NCBI RefSeq assembly: GCF_023072615.1
Contig: NZ_JAKNRW010000005.1
Coordinates: 62,001-126,000, forward strand
DNA from: Pseudomonas violetae
GTDB lineage: Bacteria > Pseudomonadota > Gammaproteobacteria > Pseudomonadales > Pseudomonadaceae
DNA: 64,000 nucleotides
Reading direction: 5' to 3'
The notes beneath the pieces were generated by a model that made no database searches, had not been told where the DNA came from, and saw nothing but the letters and a program-made list of their open reading frames with translations. This document shows positions 26,382-36,030 of the stretch, one piece after another. Numbering within the stretch: position 1 is the stretch's first letter; each line of letters starts with the position of its first letter. The translations under genes and the position numbers were made by a program.

Positions 26382-27788
26382 TTAGTGCATGAAACTTTCC
26401 ATGAATCCGGCTACGCCACTCGCCAGTTTGCGCCGCCAGGGCGCGGTAGTCGGGTTGGCCAGGGTCTGGTCTTCGTAGACGAAGCTACGGATGATCGCGT
26501 TGTAGCCCAGCCAGCGACAGGGTTCCGGTTCCCAGGCCCGTAGGGCGGCCAGGCCGGCCTGGGGCATGACCCAAGGCTGGCGGACCAGTTCGGTGTCGCG
26601 TTGCAGGATCAGGTCGGCCAGGGTGCGCCCACCCAGGTTGCTGGCACCCACACCCTCCCCGCCGTAACCACCGGACAAGGCAATCCCGCTGGATTGATCG
26701 CAGAGCATGTGCGGCTGGAAGCGTCGGGACATGCCCAGGTTGCCGCCCCAGGCGTGGGTGATCTGGACGTGCTTGAGCTGGGGAAAGAGCTCGCCAAACA
26801 GGTACCGGCGCAATTCCACTTCGCTGCGGGTCAGGTCAAAGTCGTGGCGCAGCTTGCCAGCGAACTGGTAGCCGCCCCGTGCGCCAAACACCAGGCGATT
26901 GTCTGCTGTGCGCTGGCCATAAGTGACCTGGCGGCTGCTTTCGCTGAATGCCTGGCCGCGACTCAGGCCGATTTCATCCCAGGTAGCAGCGGACAATGGT
27001 TCGGTGGCCACTATCAGGCTTTGCACGGGTAACTGGTAACGTCCCAGCGCTGGCAACGTGACGGAGTAACCTTCTACGGCCGGCACGATCCAGCGACTGC
27101 GCACCTGGGCCTTGTCCGTGCGCAATGAGCCTGACTGCCAATGGGTGACTGGGCTGTTTTCGTAGATCCTGACACCCATGCGCTCAACAGCGCGGGCCAG
27201 GCCACGCACCAGTTTGGCAGGGTCGATGGTGGCCACATGGGGGGCATAGATGCCGCCATAGGGCTTGGCCAGTCGAATCTGTTGCGCCAACTGCTCGGGG
27301 CTGAGCCAGCGGTAATCCTTTTCAGTCAGGCCTTGTTGATAAAGGCTGTCCAGATAACGCCGAAGGCTGGTCTCCTGTTCGGGATAGCGCGCCGCGCAAT
27401 ACAGCGCGCCGCCCTTGCGGTAATCACAGTCGATAGCCTCGCGATCGAGGACAATCTCGACTTCGTCAGGAATAGAGTGCAGCAAATCGAAGGAGGTGCG
27501 GCGATCTTCGGGCGACAGGTTCGCCAGTAGGCGGTCTTCACCGAGCAGATTACCCATCAACCAGCCACCGTTGCGTCCCGATGCGCCGAAACCCGCGGTT
27601 TGGGCCTCGACGATGGCGATATCCAAACCCGGTGCCAGGCGCTTGAGGTAGTACGCCGTCCAGAGCCCCGTATAACCGGCGCCAATGATGGCCACGTCGA
27701 CATCCAGGTCGTGCTCCAACGCCGCGCGCGCTGTCAAAGGATCATCAAGCTGATCCATCCATAAACTGATAGTGCGCCATGCTGGCAT
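26382..27788 (-). CDS. FAD-dependent amine oxidoreductase (DAO family, PuuB-like)
   Basis: The 468-residue product has an N-terminal FAD-binding Rossmann motif (VDVAIIGAGYTGLWTAYYL, about 31-49), the ATG-like SGRNGGW segment and a DAO-family C-terminal motif, GIALSGGYGGEGVG. These are typical of gamma-glutamylputrescine oxidase-like enzymes. The probable reaction is oxidative deamination of an amine or amino acid; the substrate is not given by the sequence. The start is ATG 27788 (GGAG 8 bases upstream); a GTG at 27803 is an alternative. An AraC-type regulator is encoded just upstream on the same strand. Confidence 0.82.
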   Translation of the reverse strand: MPAWRTISLWMDQLDDPLTARAALEHDLDVDVAIIGAGYTGLWTAYYLKRLAPGLDIAIVEAQTAGFGASGRNGGWLMGNLLGEDRLLANLSPEDRRTSFDLLHSIPDEVEIVLDREAIDCDYRKGGALYCAARYPEQETSLRRYLDSLYQQGLTEKDYRWLSPEQLAQQIRLAKPYGGIYAPHVATIDPAKLVRGLARAVERMGVRIYENSPVTHWQSGSLRTDKAQVRSRWIVPAVEGYSVTLPALGRYQLPVQSLIVATEPLSAATWDEIGLSRGQAFSESSRQVTYGQRTADNRLVFGARGGYQFAGKLRHDFDLTRSEVELRRYLFGELFPQLKHVQITHAWGGNLGMSRRFQPHMLCDQSSGIALSGGYGGEGVGASNLGGRTLADLILQRDTELVRQPWVMPQAGLAALRAWEPEPCRWLGYNAIIRSFVYEDQTLANPTTAPWRRKLASGVAGFMESFMH

Positions 27789-27837
27789 GCTGGACTCCGC
27801 CACTGAAACTTCAATGACGTGATCCTATTGCGTGGTC

Positions 27838-28653
27838 TCAGTGGTTGTCTTGCGCGCGTGCACGCAAAGAAATTTCTTTGACGTAGGCCTTTGGCGATTT
27901 TCCGGTGTGCCGGCGGAAACTGCTGTAGAAAGCCGATAGCGAATTGAACCCGGCGGCAAAGGCCAGTTCATCGACCCGCAGCGGTGGCGTGGCGGTAGCC
28001 AGCGCCGCCAGCAGGTGCTGCAAACGCGCCTGATTGACGTACCGATAGAAACTCTGGCCAAGCACCTGATTCAACAGGTAAGAAATCTGATTGCGGCTAT
28101 ACCCGCACTCGTCGGCCACCCGCTGCAGGTCAAGTTCGGGATCCAAATAAGGTTGCTGGCGCTGGAAATATTGTTGCAGGTCTTCGGCCATGAAACTCAA
28201 CTGCCTGGGTGACAGGCCGAGTCGACTGACGGCTGGACGGCTGCTGCCTGGGAGCTTGTTACTGGCCTGCTCGTGCACCAATGAGGCGTACTCATTGACC
28301 CGCCAGATCAAGCTGTCGCGCACGGTTATCGCCTCGCTGGCGCACAATGACATCAGCCCTTCGCCGCCGCGCAGAGTAATGCGGTATTGAATGAAAGCAG
28401 TGTTACCGTCGATGCGGATCTTGTCGGTGTGTTCCAGCGCCTCGTCGGGGTCACGGGGCATGCTGCTGCGCACGTACTCGCGCAATTCGCCAAGGCCCAT
28501 CACTCGGTTCTGGAAAAAGTCGCTGTACTGGACCTGTGGGTGATAAAGGGCCATTACTCCGTCCAGGTCTCGGTGCTTCCAGCGCAAGTGGTAACGCATG
28601 ACCGTCTCACGGGTAGCGAGGGTCTGCTGCGGTCCGTCATCGTCTGCGTGCAT
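27838..28653 (-). CDS. AraC-type regulator with SnoaL-like N-terminal domain
   Basis: The 271-residue product joins an NTF2/SnoaL-like cone domain (about 15-125: HRDLDGVMALYHPQVQYSDFF...GNTAFIQYRITLRGGEG) to a C-terminal AraC DNA-binding domain (about 170-265, ending FNSLSAFYSSFRRHTGKSPKAY). SnoaL domains bind small hydrophobic ligands, so this may be the sensor. ATG 28653 is chosen because the longer frame would need a TTG start. It lies 49 bases upstream of the oxidase and probably controls it. Confidence 0.8.
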   Translation of the reverse strand: MHADDDGPQQTLATRETVMRYHLRWKHRDLDGVMALYHPQVQYSDFFQNRVMGLGELREYVRSSMPRDPDEALEHTDKIRIDGNTAFIQYRITLRGGEGLMSLCASEAITVRDSLIWRVNEYASLVHEQASNKLPGSSRPAVSRLGLSPRQLSFMAEDLQQYFQRQQPYLDPELDLQRVADECGYSRNQISYLLNQVLGQSFYRYVNQARLQHLLAALATATPPLRVDELAFAAGFNSLSAFYSSFRRHTGKSPKAYVKEISLRARAQDNH

Positions 28654-28926
28654 AAGCGACTCAGTGAAAAAAACGAGCTTGCCCAACTTTCGCCCGCGCT
28701 TCAATGGCCAGTGACGGCACCTTGAGTCGATGTAAGTCGCCCACTATTGAGCCCAAGCGTGATCTGCATCAAAAAAATGCCAGGCAATCGCCAAACGGTT
28801 TGAAAAACCCACAAGATGTTCACATCCGGATGCTACTTTTAATGGCAGCCACAGGTTGAGTCAGTGAAGGCTCTTCCCTCCTAACATGAGCTAACGGAAG
28901 CGCTCGATGAAGAAGGCGGGCCATAC

Positions 28927-29199
28927 ATGAATAAAGGGTTTAGCAAGGTCACGTTTCCAAACGCCTGCCAACTGATGCGCTGGCATTTTCATCCCATGGG
29001 TTTCGAGGCAAGCATGGACGCGCCGGGTAGCATGATTGCCCGTCTATTTGATCGAGTCAGTGGCGAGACCATGATCGCCATTGCCGGTATTCCGTGCGCC
29101 ACGGTGATGAACGCCGCCGATGTCGAGCGCATCATCGAAGCGGTGGAAGACGAGCTTGAAGCGTTCATTCCGCCGGCACCATTCAGAAGTTATGCCTGA
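28927..29199 (+). CDS. DUF1652 family protein, 90 residues
   Basis: The small soluble protein has the pattern of Pseudomonas DUF1652 proteins: an N-terminal helix (FPNACQLMRWHFHPMGFEA), a beta core and a C-terminal helix (NAADVERIIEAVEDELEAF). Its function is unknown. A 7-codon frame at 28907-28930 ends in TGA overlapping this start as ATGA. GAAGGCGGG lies in the ribosome-site position. Confidence 0.72.
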   Translation: MNKGFSKVTFPNACQLMRWHFHPMGFEASMDAPGSMIARLFDRVSGETMIAIAGIPCATVMNAADVERIIEAVEDELEAFIPPAPFRSYA

Positions 29200-29240
29200 G
29201 GCATGTGGCGAGGGTACCTGCTGAAAAGCGGGTGCCGGTT

Positions 29241-29311
29241 CGCAGCCCCCGGCATTCATCCAGACACACTAAATACTCAGGCTTTACGACTGCTGCGTAG
29301 CCGAGCAGGAC
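29241..29311 (+). repeat. Intergenic repeat, copy A
   Basis: This stretch (core CATCCAGACACAC and CGACTGCTGCGTAGCCGAGC) recurs in inverted orientation at 46460-46530. About 50 of 70 positions agree by eye. It lies between convergent genes. It is not a REP unit. Confidence 0.6.
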
Positions 29312-29374
29312 GGTGCGGCGATCCGACGAGTTCCCTCGCCGCACGCCTGCGCAGGAGGCCCAGCCACAGGTCGA

Positions 29375-31849
29375 TCAAACCGACGCTTTGCCCGCCCGGT
29401 GGTCAGCGAAGAACGCCTGGCCCTTACCGACCCGATCAGAAGCCTTGGGTAAATTGGCCGCCTGGGTGTCCTGGGCATCGACGTACCAGTAACAGTGGCT
29501 AACCGCCCGGGTAATGCCAACGTACGCCAAGCGCAGGATCTCGTCTTTTTGCGCATTGTCATAGGCCTCGTTGTCGCCCGCCTTGCCTAGCCCCGCCATG
29601 CGGTATACCTGATTCTTGTACGGAGAACTGGTCAGATGCTGGCAGTCCCCCAGCAGGAACACGGCGTCCGCCTGGAGCCCCTTGGCACTGTGATAGGTCA
29701 GCTGTTTCAGCCGGCGCGACTCATACGGCAAGCTAGAATCTACATTAACTACTGACTGAATATGGCTTTCAATCAACAGCTTATCGCTACTTTTTCGATA
29801 TAACATCAAGATTGAATGCCCTTGGCGGTAGTGCTCGATCAACCGGTTGGCCATGCCTTGATCATCCCTGTCCAGCACGTGTACCGGTAACAGCACCTTG
29901 GGCTCGCCGCTGGCCTTGGCTTTCTTACCGGCAATTGCCGGAGCGGCGCGCACGATGTGTTCGGCAGCATCAATGATGTGTTGATGGCTGCGATAGTTGT
30001 CGCTGAGCATGACCTTGGTGGTGCTCGGCGACGCAAATTCCTTGTTGAATTCCATGAAGTAGCTGGGCGAACTGCCCCGCCAGCCGTAGATCGACTGCCA
30101 ATCATCGCCCACGCACAACAATGATGAACGCTGAGCGCCTCGGCCGACATGCATGGCTGGCCCTCGACTACGGATCTCGGCCAGGCTGGCGCGAATCCAG
30201 GAGACTATCTGAGGGGAAACGTCCTGGAATTCATCGATCATCAGGTGCGCCAACGGGCGCAACAGCTCGTTGCTCAGCAGCTTGAGATTTTCGGGCGAAT
30301 GTTCGCTGAACAGTGCGAACATGCGGTTGTAAGTCATGATCGGTGGTTTCTGGTCCAGCAGATGATCTTCCAGGGCTCTCCAGTACAGGCTCAAGGCCTC
30401 GAAGAAGAACCGGTCGGGATCGTCCTTGGCAAAGCTCATCTGCCCCACGGCCGTCGGTACATCCAGGCCAAGGTTCTCGATGAACCCGGCGGCGGCGACA
30501 AAACAGTCCAGCAGCGGCGCGGAAGCCAACTCACCCTTGACCTTGTAATCGAAGCCAGGACCGGCACTGGCATCACCGGCAAGCGACGCTAGCACCCGTT
30601 TAGAAGATTGATAGGTATCTAGCCATATCAATGGCTTACGACAGAAAGCTTGAAACAGTGTGCGTTTTACTGCCCATTCCGCCCGCACGGATAATTTGGA
30701 CCCCGGGCGACTGACCTGGGGGTTTTCCTGCGGATCAAAACCCAACACCACCCAGGCATCCAGTGTCGGGATGTAGCCGTGACAATGGAAGGTCGAGCCA
30801 TTGATGTCGAACGTGTGACGCTTGGGCTCGATGCCCTTGATCGGCCATGCACCTGCGCGAAACCACAGGTCTTCGATCGTATCGCACAGCTCTTCATCGC
30901 GATTGGCCGCCAACTGGGTCACCGCCACGCGTTTTTGCACATCCGGGTGATCGCGTTCCAGCTCCTTGAGCTGCAAGGCGTGCCGCGACAGCGGCGTTAT
31001 CAGGTCGCGAAAGCGCGCATCACGGGTGAACAGGCTGTGATAGCAGGCATTGAGCTGTTGGCGCTGGGCGTCATTGATACGCAGGTCGAACGGGTTGCTG
31101 TCGGCGTCTTCGTCCTGGCTGGCTGCGCGCAGGCTCAGGTTCTCGAAGGACTGCAGGCGTTCGAAGCCAGGCAAGCTGCGCACCAGGGGCAGAATTCGTG
31201 AGTGAAAAGTGCGCACCAGGTCGCGCGCCTCTTTGAAACTCAGCCCCCGCCCCCACAGTGCAAACATCTCGATCAGCTTGTTGATGAAGTCCTTGCGCGA
31301 CTCCCGGGTAAAAGTCACCACGGTCATCGAGTCGAGTTCGAACCCCAGATAGTGGGTCAACAGCAGGATGCGCAGCACCAGGGTCGTCGACTTGCCTGCT
31401 CCGGCACCGGCAATCACCGAGGTCGACGGGGTGTCGCTGAAGATCATCTTCCACTGCGCAGCACTGGGCTGGGCATGGGCTGGCAGTAACCGGGCCACAT
31501 CGGCCTTCATGCGCTTCTTCAATTCGGCCGTCAATGGCAGGCGCCAGTCGTCGAACAGGTAATCGTCGACGTTAGGCGGGCGATGCTCGGTGCTGCGCGA
31601 GTCGCGAATCAACAGAACCTGCCGCCCCTCTTCAAGCCCTTCGAGCTTGCCTTCCTTATACCCGTAATCCACCCCCGCAATGTGCCCGCTGCGAAATCCA
31701 TCCGCCTGCCCGTGCAGCCACGACGCCCGGTGCTGGGCACGCAGGCGCGTCAGGCCGTGGCCAAAGAACCGTGCAGCCAGGCGTTTGAGCAATGGCATCT
31801 CGGCCAGCGGACGAAGTTCAGGAGGAAGGTCGGGGGAATGTTGCGGCAC
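29375..31849 (-). CDS. UvrD/Rep superfamily 1 DNA helicase
   Basis: The 824-residue product has an N-terminal extension of about 125 residues (basic, GLEEGRQVLL), Walker A GAGAGKST at 148-155, motif Ia TFTRESRKDF, Walker B MIDEFQDVS (about 540-550), the ATP-contact motif LCVGDDWQSIYGWRGS and motif VI LAYVGITRAVSH. These mark a 3'-5' SF1A helicase. A long insert (about 250-480) between motifs Ia and II separates it from UvrD and Rep, and resembles DNA helicase IV/YjcD-type relatives. A repair role is likely but not specified by neighbours. Confidence 0.85.
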   Translation of the reverse strand: MPQHSPDLPPELRPLAEMPLLKRLAARFFGHGLTRLRAQHRASWLHGQADGFRSGHIAGVDYGYKEGKLEGLEEGRQVLLIRDSRSTEHRPPNVDDYLFDDWRLPLTAELKKRMKADVARLLPAHAQPSAAQWKMIFSDTPSTSVIAGAGAGKSTTLVLRILLLTHYLGFELDSMTVVTFTRESRKDFINKLIEMFALWGRGLSFKEARDLVRTFHSRILPLVRSLPGFERLQSFENLSLRAASQDEDADSNPFDLRINDAQRQQLNACYHSLFTRDARFRDLITPLSRHALQLKELERDHPDVQKRVAVTQLAANRDEELCDTIEDLWFRAGAWPIKGIEPKRHTFDINGSTFHCHGYIPTLDAWVVLGFDPQENPQVSRPGSKLSVRAEWAVKRTLFQAFCRKPLIWLDTYQSSKRVLASLAGDASAGPGFDYKVKGELASAPLLDCFVAAAGFIENLGLDVPTAVGQMSFAKDDPDRFFFEALSLYWRALEDHLLDQKPPIMTYNRMFALFSEHSPENLKLLSNELLRPLAHLMIDEFQDVSPQIVSWIRASLAEIRSRGPAMHVGRGAQRSSLLCVGDDWQSIYGWRGSSPSYFMEFNKEFASPSTTKVMLSDNYRSHQHIIDAAEHIVRAAPAIAGKKAKASGEPKVLLPVHVLDRDDQGMANRLIEHYRQGHSILMLYRKSSDKLLIESHIQSVVNVDSSLPYESRRLKQLTYHSAKGLQADAVFLLGDCQHLTSSPYKNQVYRMAGLGKAGDNEAYDNAQKDEILRLAYVGITRAVSHCYWYVDAQDTQAANLPKASDRVGKGQAFFADHRAGKASV

Positions 31850-31987
31850 GCGGATGGACTCCAGGCTGTAAGACTGTTGGGCGCTATGGTGTCTTTATTT
31901 GCTGTTGAGTTCTAGCGAAATGCTTGCGAGTCATTGGGTTAGGCGATGAATTGAAGATTGAATGGGAAGAAAAGCACTCTAAAACTC

Positions 31988-32002
31988 ATCGATTAATTCG
32001 AT
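31988..32002. promoter_or_regulatory. Palindrome in the pirin promoter region
   Basis: ATCGA-TTAAT-TCGAT is a 5-bp inverted repeat with a LysR-type T-N11-A layout, about 87 bases upstream of the pirin start. The 239-base gap is AT-rich and otherwise featureless. Confidence 0.35.
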
Positions 32003-32088
32003 CTCATTCAGGCATTTTTTACGCTTTTTATCGATTATTAGCTGGTAGATGATGATTGCCATAAATCACCTATTGGCAGGAGACGATC

Positions 32089-32784
32089 ATGCTTGAACTC
32101 AGACCCTTTACCTCCCTGGGCGGCGCTCATCATGGCTGGCTGGATGCACATCACCATTTTTCATTTGCCGAGTACCATGACCCCAAGCGCATGAACTGGG
32201 GCAATCTGCGGGTCTGGAATGATGATGTGATTGCCTCGGGCACCGGTTTTCCGAAGCATCCGCACCGGGACATGGAGATCATCACCTATGTCCGTGAAGG
32301 CGCAATTACCCACGAAGACAACCTTGGCAACAAGGGGCGCACCGAAGCCGGTGACGTTCAGGTCATGAGCGCTGGCACCGGGATTGCCCACAGCGAGTAC
32401 AATCTGGAGGCGACCGAGACGCGGATTTTTCAGATCTGGATTATCCCCAACGAAACTGGATCTTCGCCATCCTGGGGGGCTAAGCCATTTCCCAAAGGCA
32501 AGCGCGAAGGGTTTGTGACCTTGGCCAGCGGCAAGGCGGGAGATGATCAAAGCCTGAGGATTCGTGCGGATGCGCGTCTGGTCGCGGCCAATCTCAAAGC
32601 CGGAGAAACGGCTGAATATCGTCTGGACAACGGACGTCGCGCTTATCTGGTGCCCGCCACAGGACGTATTGAAGTCAATGGCTTACAGGCACAAGCTCGA
32701 GACGGAGTTGCAATTGCAGACGAGCAGGTGCTGCGCGTTACGGCCATTGAAGACAGTGAAGTGGTGTTGGTGGACCTGGCTTGA
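32089..32784 (+). CDS. Pirin family protein (YhhW-like quercetinase)
   Basis: The 231-residue bicupin has metal ligands of pirins visible: His57 and His59 in HPHRDME, His101 and Glu103 in GTGIAHSEYN. The YhhW group has quercetin 2,3-dioxygenase activity in vitro; the cellular role is unclear. Length equals E. coli YhhW (231). GGCAGGAGA gives a strong ribosome site. Confidence 0.9.
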   Translation: MLELRPFTSLGGAHHGWLDAHHHFSFAEYHDPKRMNWGNLRVWNDDVIASGTGFPKHPHRDMEIITYVREGAITHEDNLGNKGRTEAGDVQVMSAGTGIAHSEYNLEATETRIFQIWIIPNETGSSPSWGAKPFPKGKREGFVTLASGKAGDDQSLRIRADARLVAANLKAGETAEYRLDNGRRAYLVPATGRIEVNGLQAQARDGVAIADEQVLRVTAIEDSEVVLVDLA

Positions 32785-32803
32785 AAGACGACACCTAGGC
32801 GAA

Positions 32804-32835
32804 AAAAGGGGCGACCGTGAATGGTCGCCCCTTTT
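32804..32835. terminator. Bidirectional terminator between pirin gene and pgm
   Basis: AAAAGGGGCGACC (32804-32816), loop GTGAAT and GGTCGCCCCTTTT (32823-32835) form a perfect 13-bp stem with an A-run and a T-run on the two sides, serving the convergent genes. Confidence 0.93.
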
Positions 32836-32858
32836 GCTGTTGCGTGGGCCAGTCCTGA

Positions 32859-34505
32859 TTACTTCGAGGAAATAGCGCCGTCCACCAGTGTCTGCGCTTC
32901 TGCAACCAGAAGCTTCAGGTGCTCGTCGCTGACGAAGCTTTCGGCGTAAATCTTGTAGATGTCTTCAGTGCCGGACGGACGTGCCGCGAACCAGCCGTTT
33001 TCGGTCATCACTTTCAGTCCGCCGATGGCCTGGTCGTTACCCGGTGCATGGCTGAGAATGCTCTGGATCGCTTCCCCGGCCAATTGAGTCGATGTCACTT
33101 GGTCAGGGGACAATTTGCTCAGCAAGGCTTTCTGTTCCGGGTTGGCCTTGGCATCGACTCGTACCGAGAAAGGTTCGCCCAGTTCATCGGTCAGGGCGCG
33201 ATATGCCTGGCTCGGATCACGACCGGTGCGGGCCGTCATTTCTGCAGCCAGCAGTGCCGGAATCAGACCGTCCTTGTCGGTGCTCCAGACGCCACCATCC
33301 TTGCGCAGGAACGAGGCACCGGCGCTTTCTTCGCCGCCAAAGCCCAGGGAACCGTCGAACAGTCCGTCAGCAAACCATTTGAAACCGACCGGCACTTCGT
33401 AGAGACGGCGACCCAGGCGCTTGGCCACTCGATCGATCAGGCCGCTGCTGACTACGGTCTTGCCCACAGCAGCGTCGGCGCGCCATAGGGGACGGTTCTG
33501 GAACAGGTAATCGATCGACACGGCGAGGTAGCTGTTCGGTGCCAACAAGCCACCCGACGGCGTGACGATGCCGTGACGATCGTGGTCCGGGTCACAGGCG
33601 AACGCCACATCGAAGCGATCCTTGAGACCGATCAGGCCTTGCATCGCATAGCTGGACGATGGGTCCATGCGAATCTGGCCATCCCAGTCGACCGTCATGA
33701 AGCGAAACGTCGGATCGACCTGTTTGTTGACCACTTCGAGGTCGAGCTGGTAGTGGTCGGCAATCGCTGACCAGTAACGCACCCCTGCTCCACCCAGCGG
33801 ATCGACACCCAGGTGCAGTTTGGCTGCGCGAATGGCATCGAAATCGATGACGTTGATCAAGTCGGCGACATAGGTATTCACGTAGTCGTGACGATGGGTG
33901 GTGTCAGCCTTCAGCGCCTGCTCGTAACTGATGCGTTTGACGCCGGCAAGCCTGTTGCCCAGCAGTTCGTTGGCCTTGGCTTCGATCCACTTGGTGATGT
34001 GGGTGTCGGCCGGGCCGCCATTGGTGGGATTGTATTTATAGCCCCCGCTTTGCGGCGGGTTGTGCGACGGAGTAATGACGATGCCGTCAGCCAGTCCCGA
34101 AGTACGGCCACGGTTGTAACAGAGGATGGCGTGGGAGATGGCCGGCGTCGGGGTGTATTCGTCGCCCTCGGCAATCATCACGGTCACGCCATTGGCTGCG
34201 AGTACTTCAAGGGCACTGGCGCCCGCCGGAGTGGACAGCGCATGGGTATCTATCCCGACAAACAGTGGGCCGTCGATGCCCTGTGCCTGGCGATACAGGC
34301 AGATCGCCTGGCTAATTGCCAGGACGTGCCATTCGTTGAAACTCAAATCGAACGAGCTGCCGCGGTGACCGGAGGTGCCGAACGCGACGCGTTGGGTGGA
34401 GATCGCGGCATCGGGCTGGCCGGTGTAATAGGCCGTTACCAGTCGCGGGATATCGACCAACAGGTCTGCCGGTGCCGGTTTGCCCGCAAAAGGATTGAGT
34501 GTCAT
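32859..34505 (-). CDS. pgm: Phosphoglucomutase (alpha-D-glucose phosphate-specific)
   Basis: The 548-residue enzyme interconverts glucose 1-phosphate and glucose 6-phosphate. The phosphoserine loop is [11 protein letters not shown] with Ser147, the metal loop DPDHDRHG lies near 305, the sugar loop GGEESAGAS near 380, and the phosphate loop [10 protein letters not shown] near 515. Length and motifs match E. coli Pgm (546). Single gene, ending at a bidirectional terminator. Confidence 0.95.
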   Translation of the reverse strand: MTLNPFAGKPAPADLLVDIPRLVTAYYTGQPDAAISTQRVAFGTSGHRGSSFDLSFNEWHVLAISQAICLYRQAQGIDGPLFVGIDTHALSTPAGASALEVLAANGVTVMIAEGDEYTPTPAISHAILCYNRGRTSGLADGIVITPSHNPPQSGGYKYNPTNGGPADTHITKWIEAKANELLGNRLAGVKRISYEQALKADTTHRHDYVNTYVADLINVIDFDAIRAAKLHLGVDPLGGAGVRYWSAIADHYQLDLEVVNKQVDPTFRFMTVDWDGQIRMDPSSSYAMQGLIGLKDRFDVAFACDPDHDRHGIVTPSGGLLAPNSYLAVSIDYLFQNRPLWRADAAVGKTVVSSGLIDRVAKRLGRRLYEVPVGFKWFADGLFDGSLGFGGEESAGASFLRKDGGVWSTDKDGLIPALLAAEMTARTGRDPSQAYRALTDELGEPFSVRVDAKANPEQKALLSKLSPDQVTSTQLAGEAIQSILSHAPGNDQAIGGLKVMTENGWFAARPSGTEDIYKIYAESFVSDEHLKLLVAEAQTLVDGAISSK

Positions 34506-34614
34506 GCAAAACCTCTGGAATCTATTGGTTCGGGAATTGGATCGCAGTTTACTGGCAGTTTGACCACAACGCGATCAGATCGGTCCCCCGCTTCCACGGC
34601 ACCGATCCCTTTGC

Positions 34615-36030
34615 CTAATCCAACGACTCCAGCCGCAGCGCGTCCCCCAGCAAACCAATGGCGGCAACCAGGTCATGATTGCCGACGAAGGTATGGCTCA
34701 GGCGCATGTGCTGCGCGTGCAGCCCCTGTAAACTGAACAACTCGCCCGGGGCGATCAATACCTGGCGTTGCAGCAGACGCTGGAACACCCCCCGCACATT
34801 CACCTGGCGCAAAGAGCGCACCCAGATCGTTGCGCCACCCTGGGGTTCGACAAAGCTCAGGGCGTCGCCGAGGCGTTCGTGCAATAACTGACTCATTTGC
34901 ACCGAGCGATCCTTGAGCTGGCGACGCAATACCTGAAGGTGCTGATCCACGCGCCCGTTGATGTACAGCCGTGCGATGGCTTTCTGGCGAATTGGCGACA
35001 AGCGGAACGAGCGCAATAGAAATTGCCGTTGCAGCTCCTTGCGCAGGTGGCGGGAGAGGACATACCCATATGGCGCCTCAGGACCGATGATTTTTTCAAA
35101 CGTCGAATACACCAGCAACCGATCAGGGTCCAGCAGGTCGCGAAAGCGCAGGCCGTCCGGCTCGAACCCCAGTTCGCCGTGACAGTCATTTTCCAGTACC
35201 CAGCAAGCATACCGCTCCAGCAGTCGCGCAATTGCGCGTCGGTTGTCTTCGGAGGCCAGGCTGGCTCGCGGCATATTCAATCGCGAGGACAACAGCACCA
35301 GTTGCACGGGATTCAACTGCAGAGTCCGTTCAAGCGCAGCAACATCCAGCTCGCCATCCGCTTGTACCGCTAACTCAACGACCTTTACATCTGCCGACTC
35401 GAACAGGCGCAGCACGGGCCAGTCGCACGGCGACTCCACCACTACCGTGGAGTGTCGCAGGCTGAGCACCTCGATCAGAATTTCCAGGACTCCGCGCAGG
35501 TCCGCGCCGATGTAAACGTCATTGGCGTGCCAGCAACGCAGTGGCGAGGTGGTATACCGCGCCGCCAATGCAGCCCGCAGTTCCAGTTCGCCACAGGGTT
35601 GGGCGGATGATTGGGGCTGACGCGGATACTGGCGTAGCAACTCCCTTTCAAGCAGCAACAATGGACTGTCGATGGGCTGCAACAGCGTTGGTTCGTCGGC
35701 GCTGAGCACCAGCATTGACGGGCTTCGGGCGTTGACGTAAACGGTCTCCAGCAAATCGTGTCCATTGCCGAGGGTATCGATGGACGACACTGGCACCGCG
35801 TAATATCCCGACTTCGCCACCGAATAAACCCGTCCCTCCTTCTCCAGCAGCGAGTAGGCATACTGGATGGTCGAGATCGATACGCTCAAGCGGTCCGCCA
35901 ATTGCCGCAAAGAAGGAAGACGCACCCGCGCATCCCTGGCCGACTCGTTGATCAGTTGGGTGAGGTAGCGGTAAACCGCCTGGTATGCGAAACCGGTTTC
36001 TCGCACGCCATTCAACGCCCCGTTGACCAT
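34615..36030 (-). CDS. MocR-type GntR regulator with aminotransferase-like domain
   Basis: The 471-residue product has a winged helix of the GntR family (about 12-80, LPSLRQLADRLSVSISTIQYAYSLLE) fused to a fold-type I aminotransferase domain (about 100-460). The PLP Lys is probably Lys313 in STFEKIIGPE. MocR proteins sense PLP-linked amines or amino acids and bind direct repeats. Its start overlaps the end of the unrecognised 484-residue gene by 19 bases, so the two are cotranscribed. Confidence 0.87.
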   Translation of the reverse strand: MVNGALNGVRETGFAYQAVYRYLTQLINESARDARVRLPSLRQLADRLSVSISTIQYAYSLLEKEGRVYSVAKSGYYAVPVSSIDTLGNGHDLLETVYVNARSPSMLVLSADEPTLLQPIDSPLLLLERELLRQYPRQPQSSAQPCGELELRAALAARYTTSPLRCWHANDVYIGADLRGVLEILIEVLSLRHSTVVVESPCDWPVLRLFESADVKVVELAVQADGELDVAALERTLQLNPVQLVLLSSRLNMPRASLASEDNRRAIARLLERYACWVLENDCHGELGFEPDGLRFRDLLDPDRLLVYSTFEKIIGPEAPYGYVLSRHLRKELQRQFLLRSFRLSPIRQKAIARLYINGRVDQHLQVLRRQLKDRSVQMSQLLHERLGDALSFVEPQGGATIWVRSLRQVNVRGVFQRLLQRQVLIAPGELFSLQGLHAQHMRLSHTFVGNHDLVAAIGLLGDALRLESLD

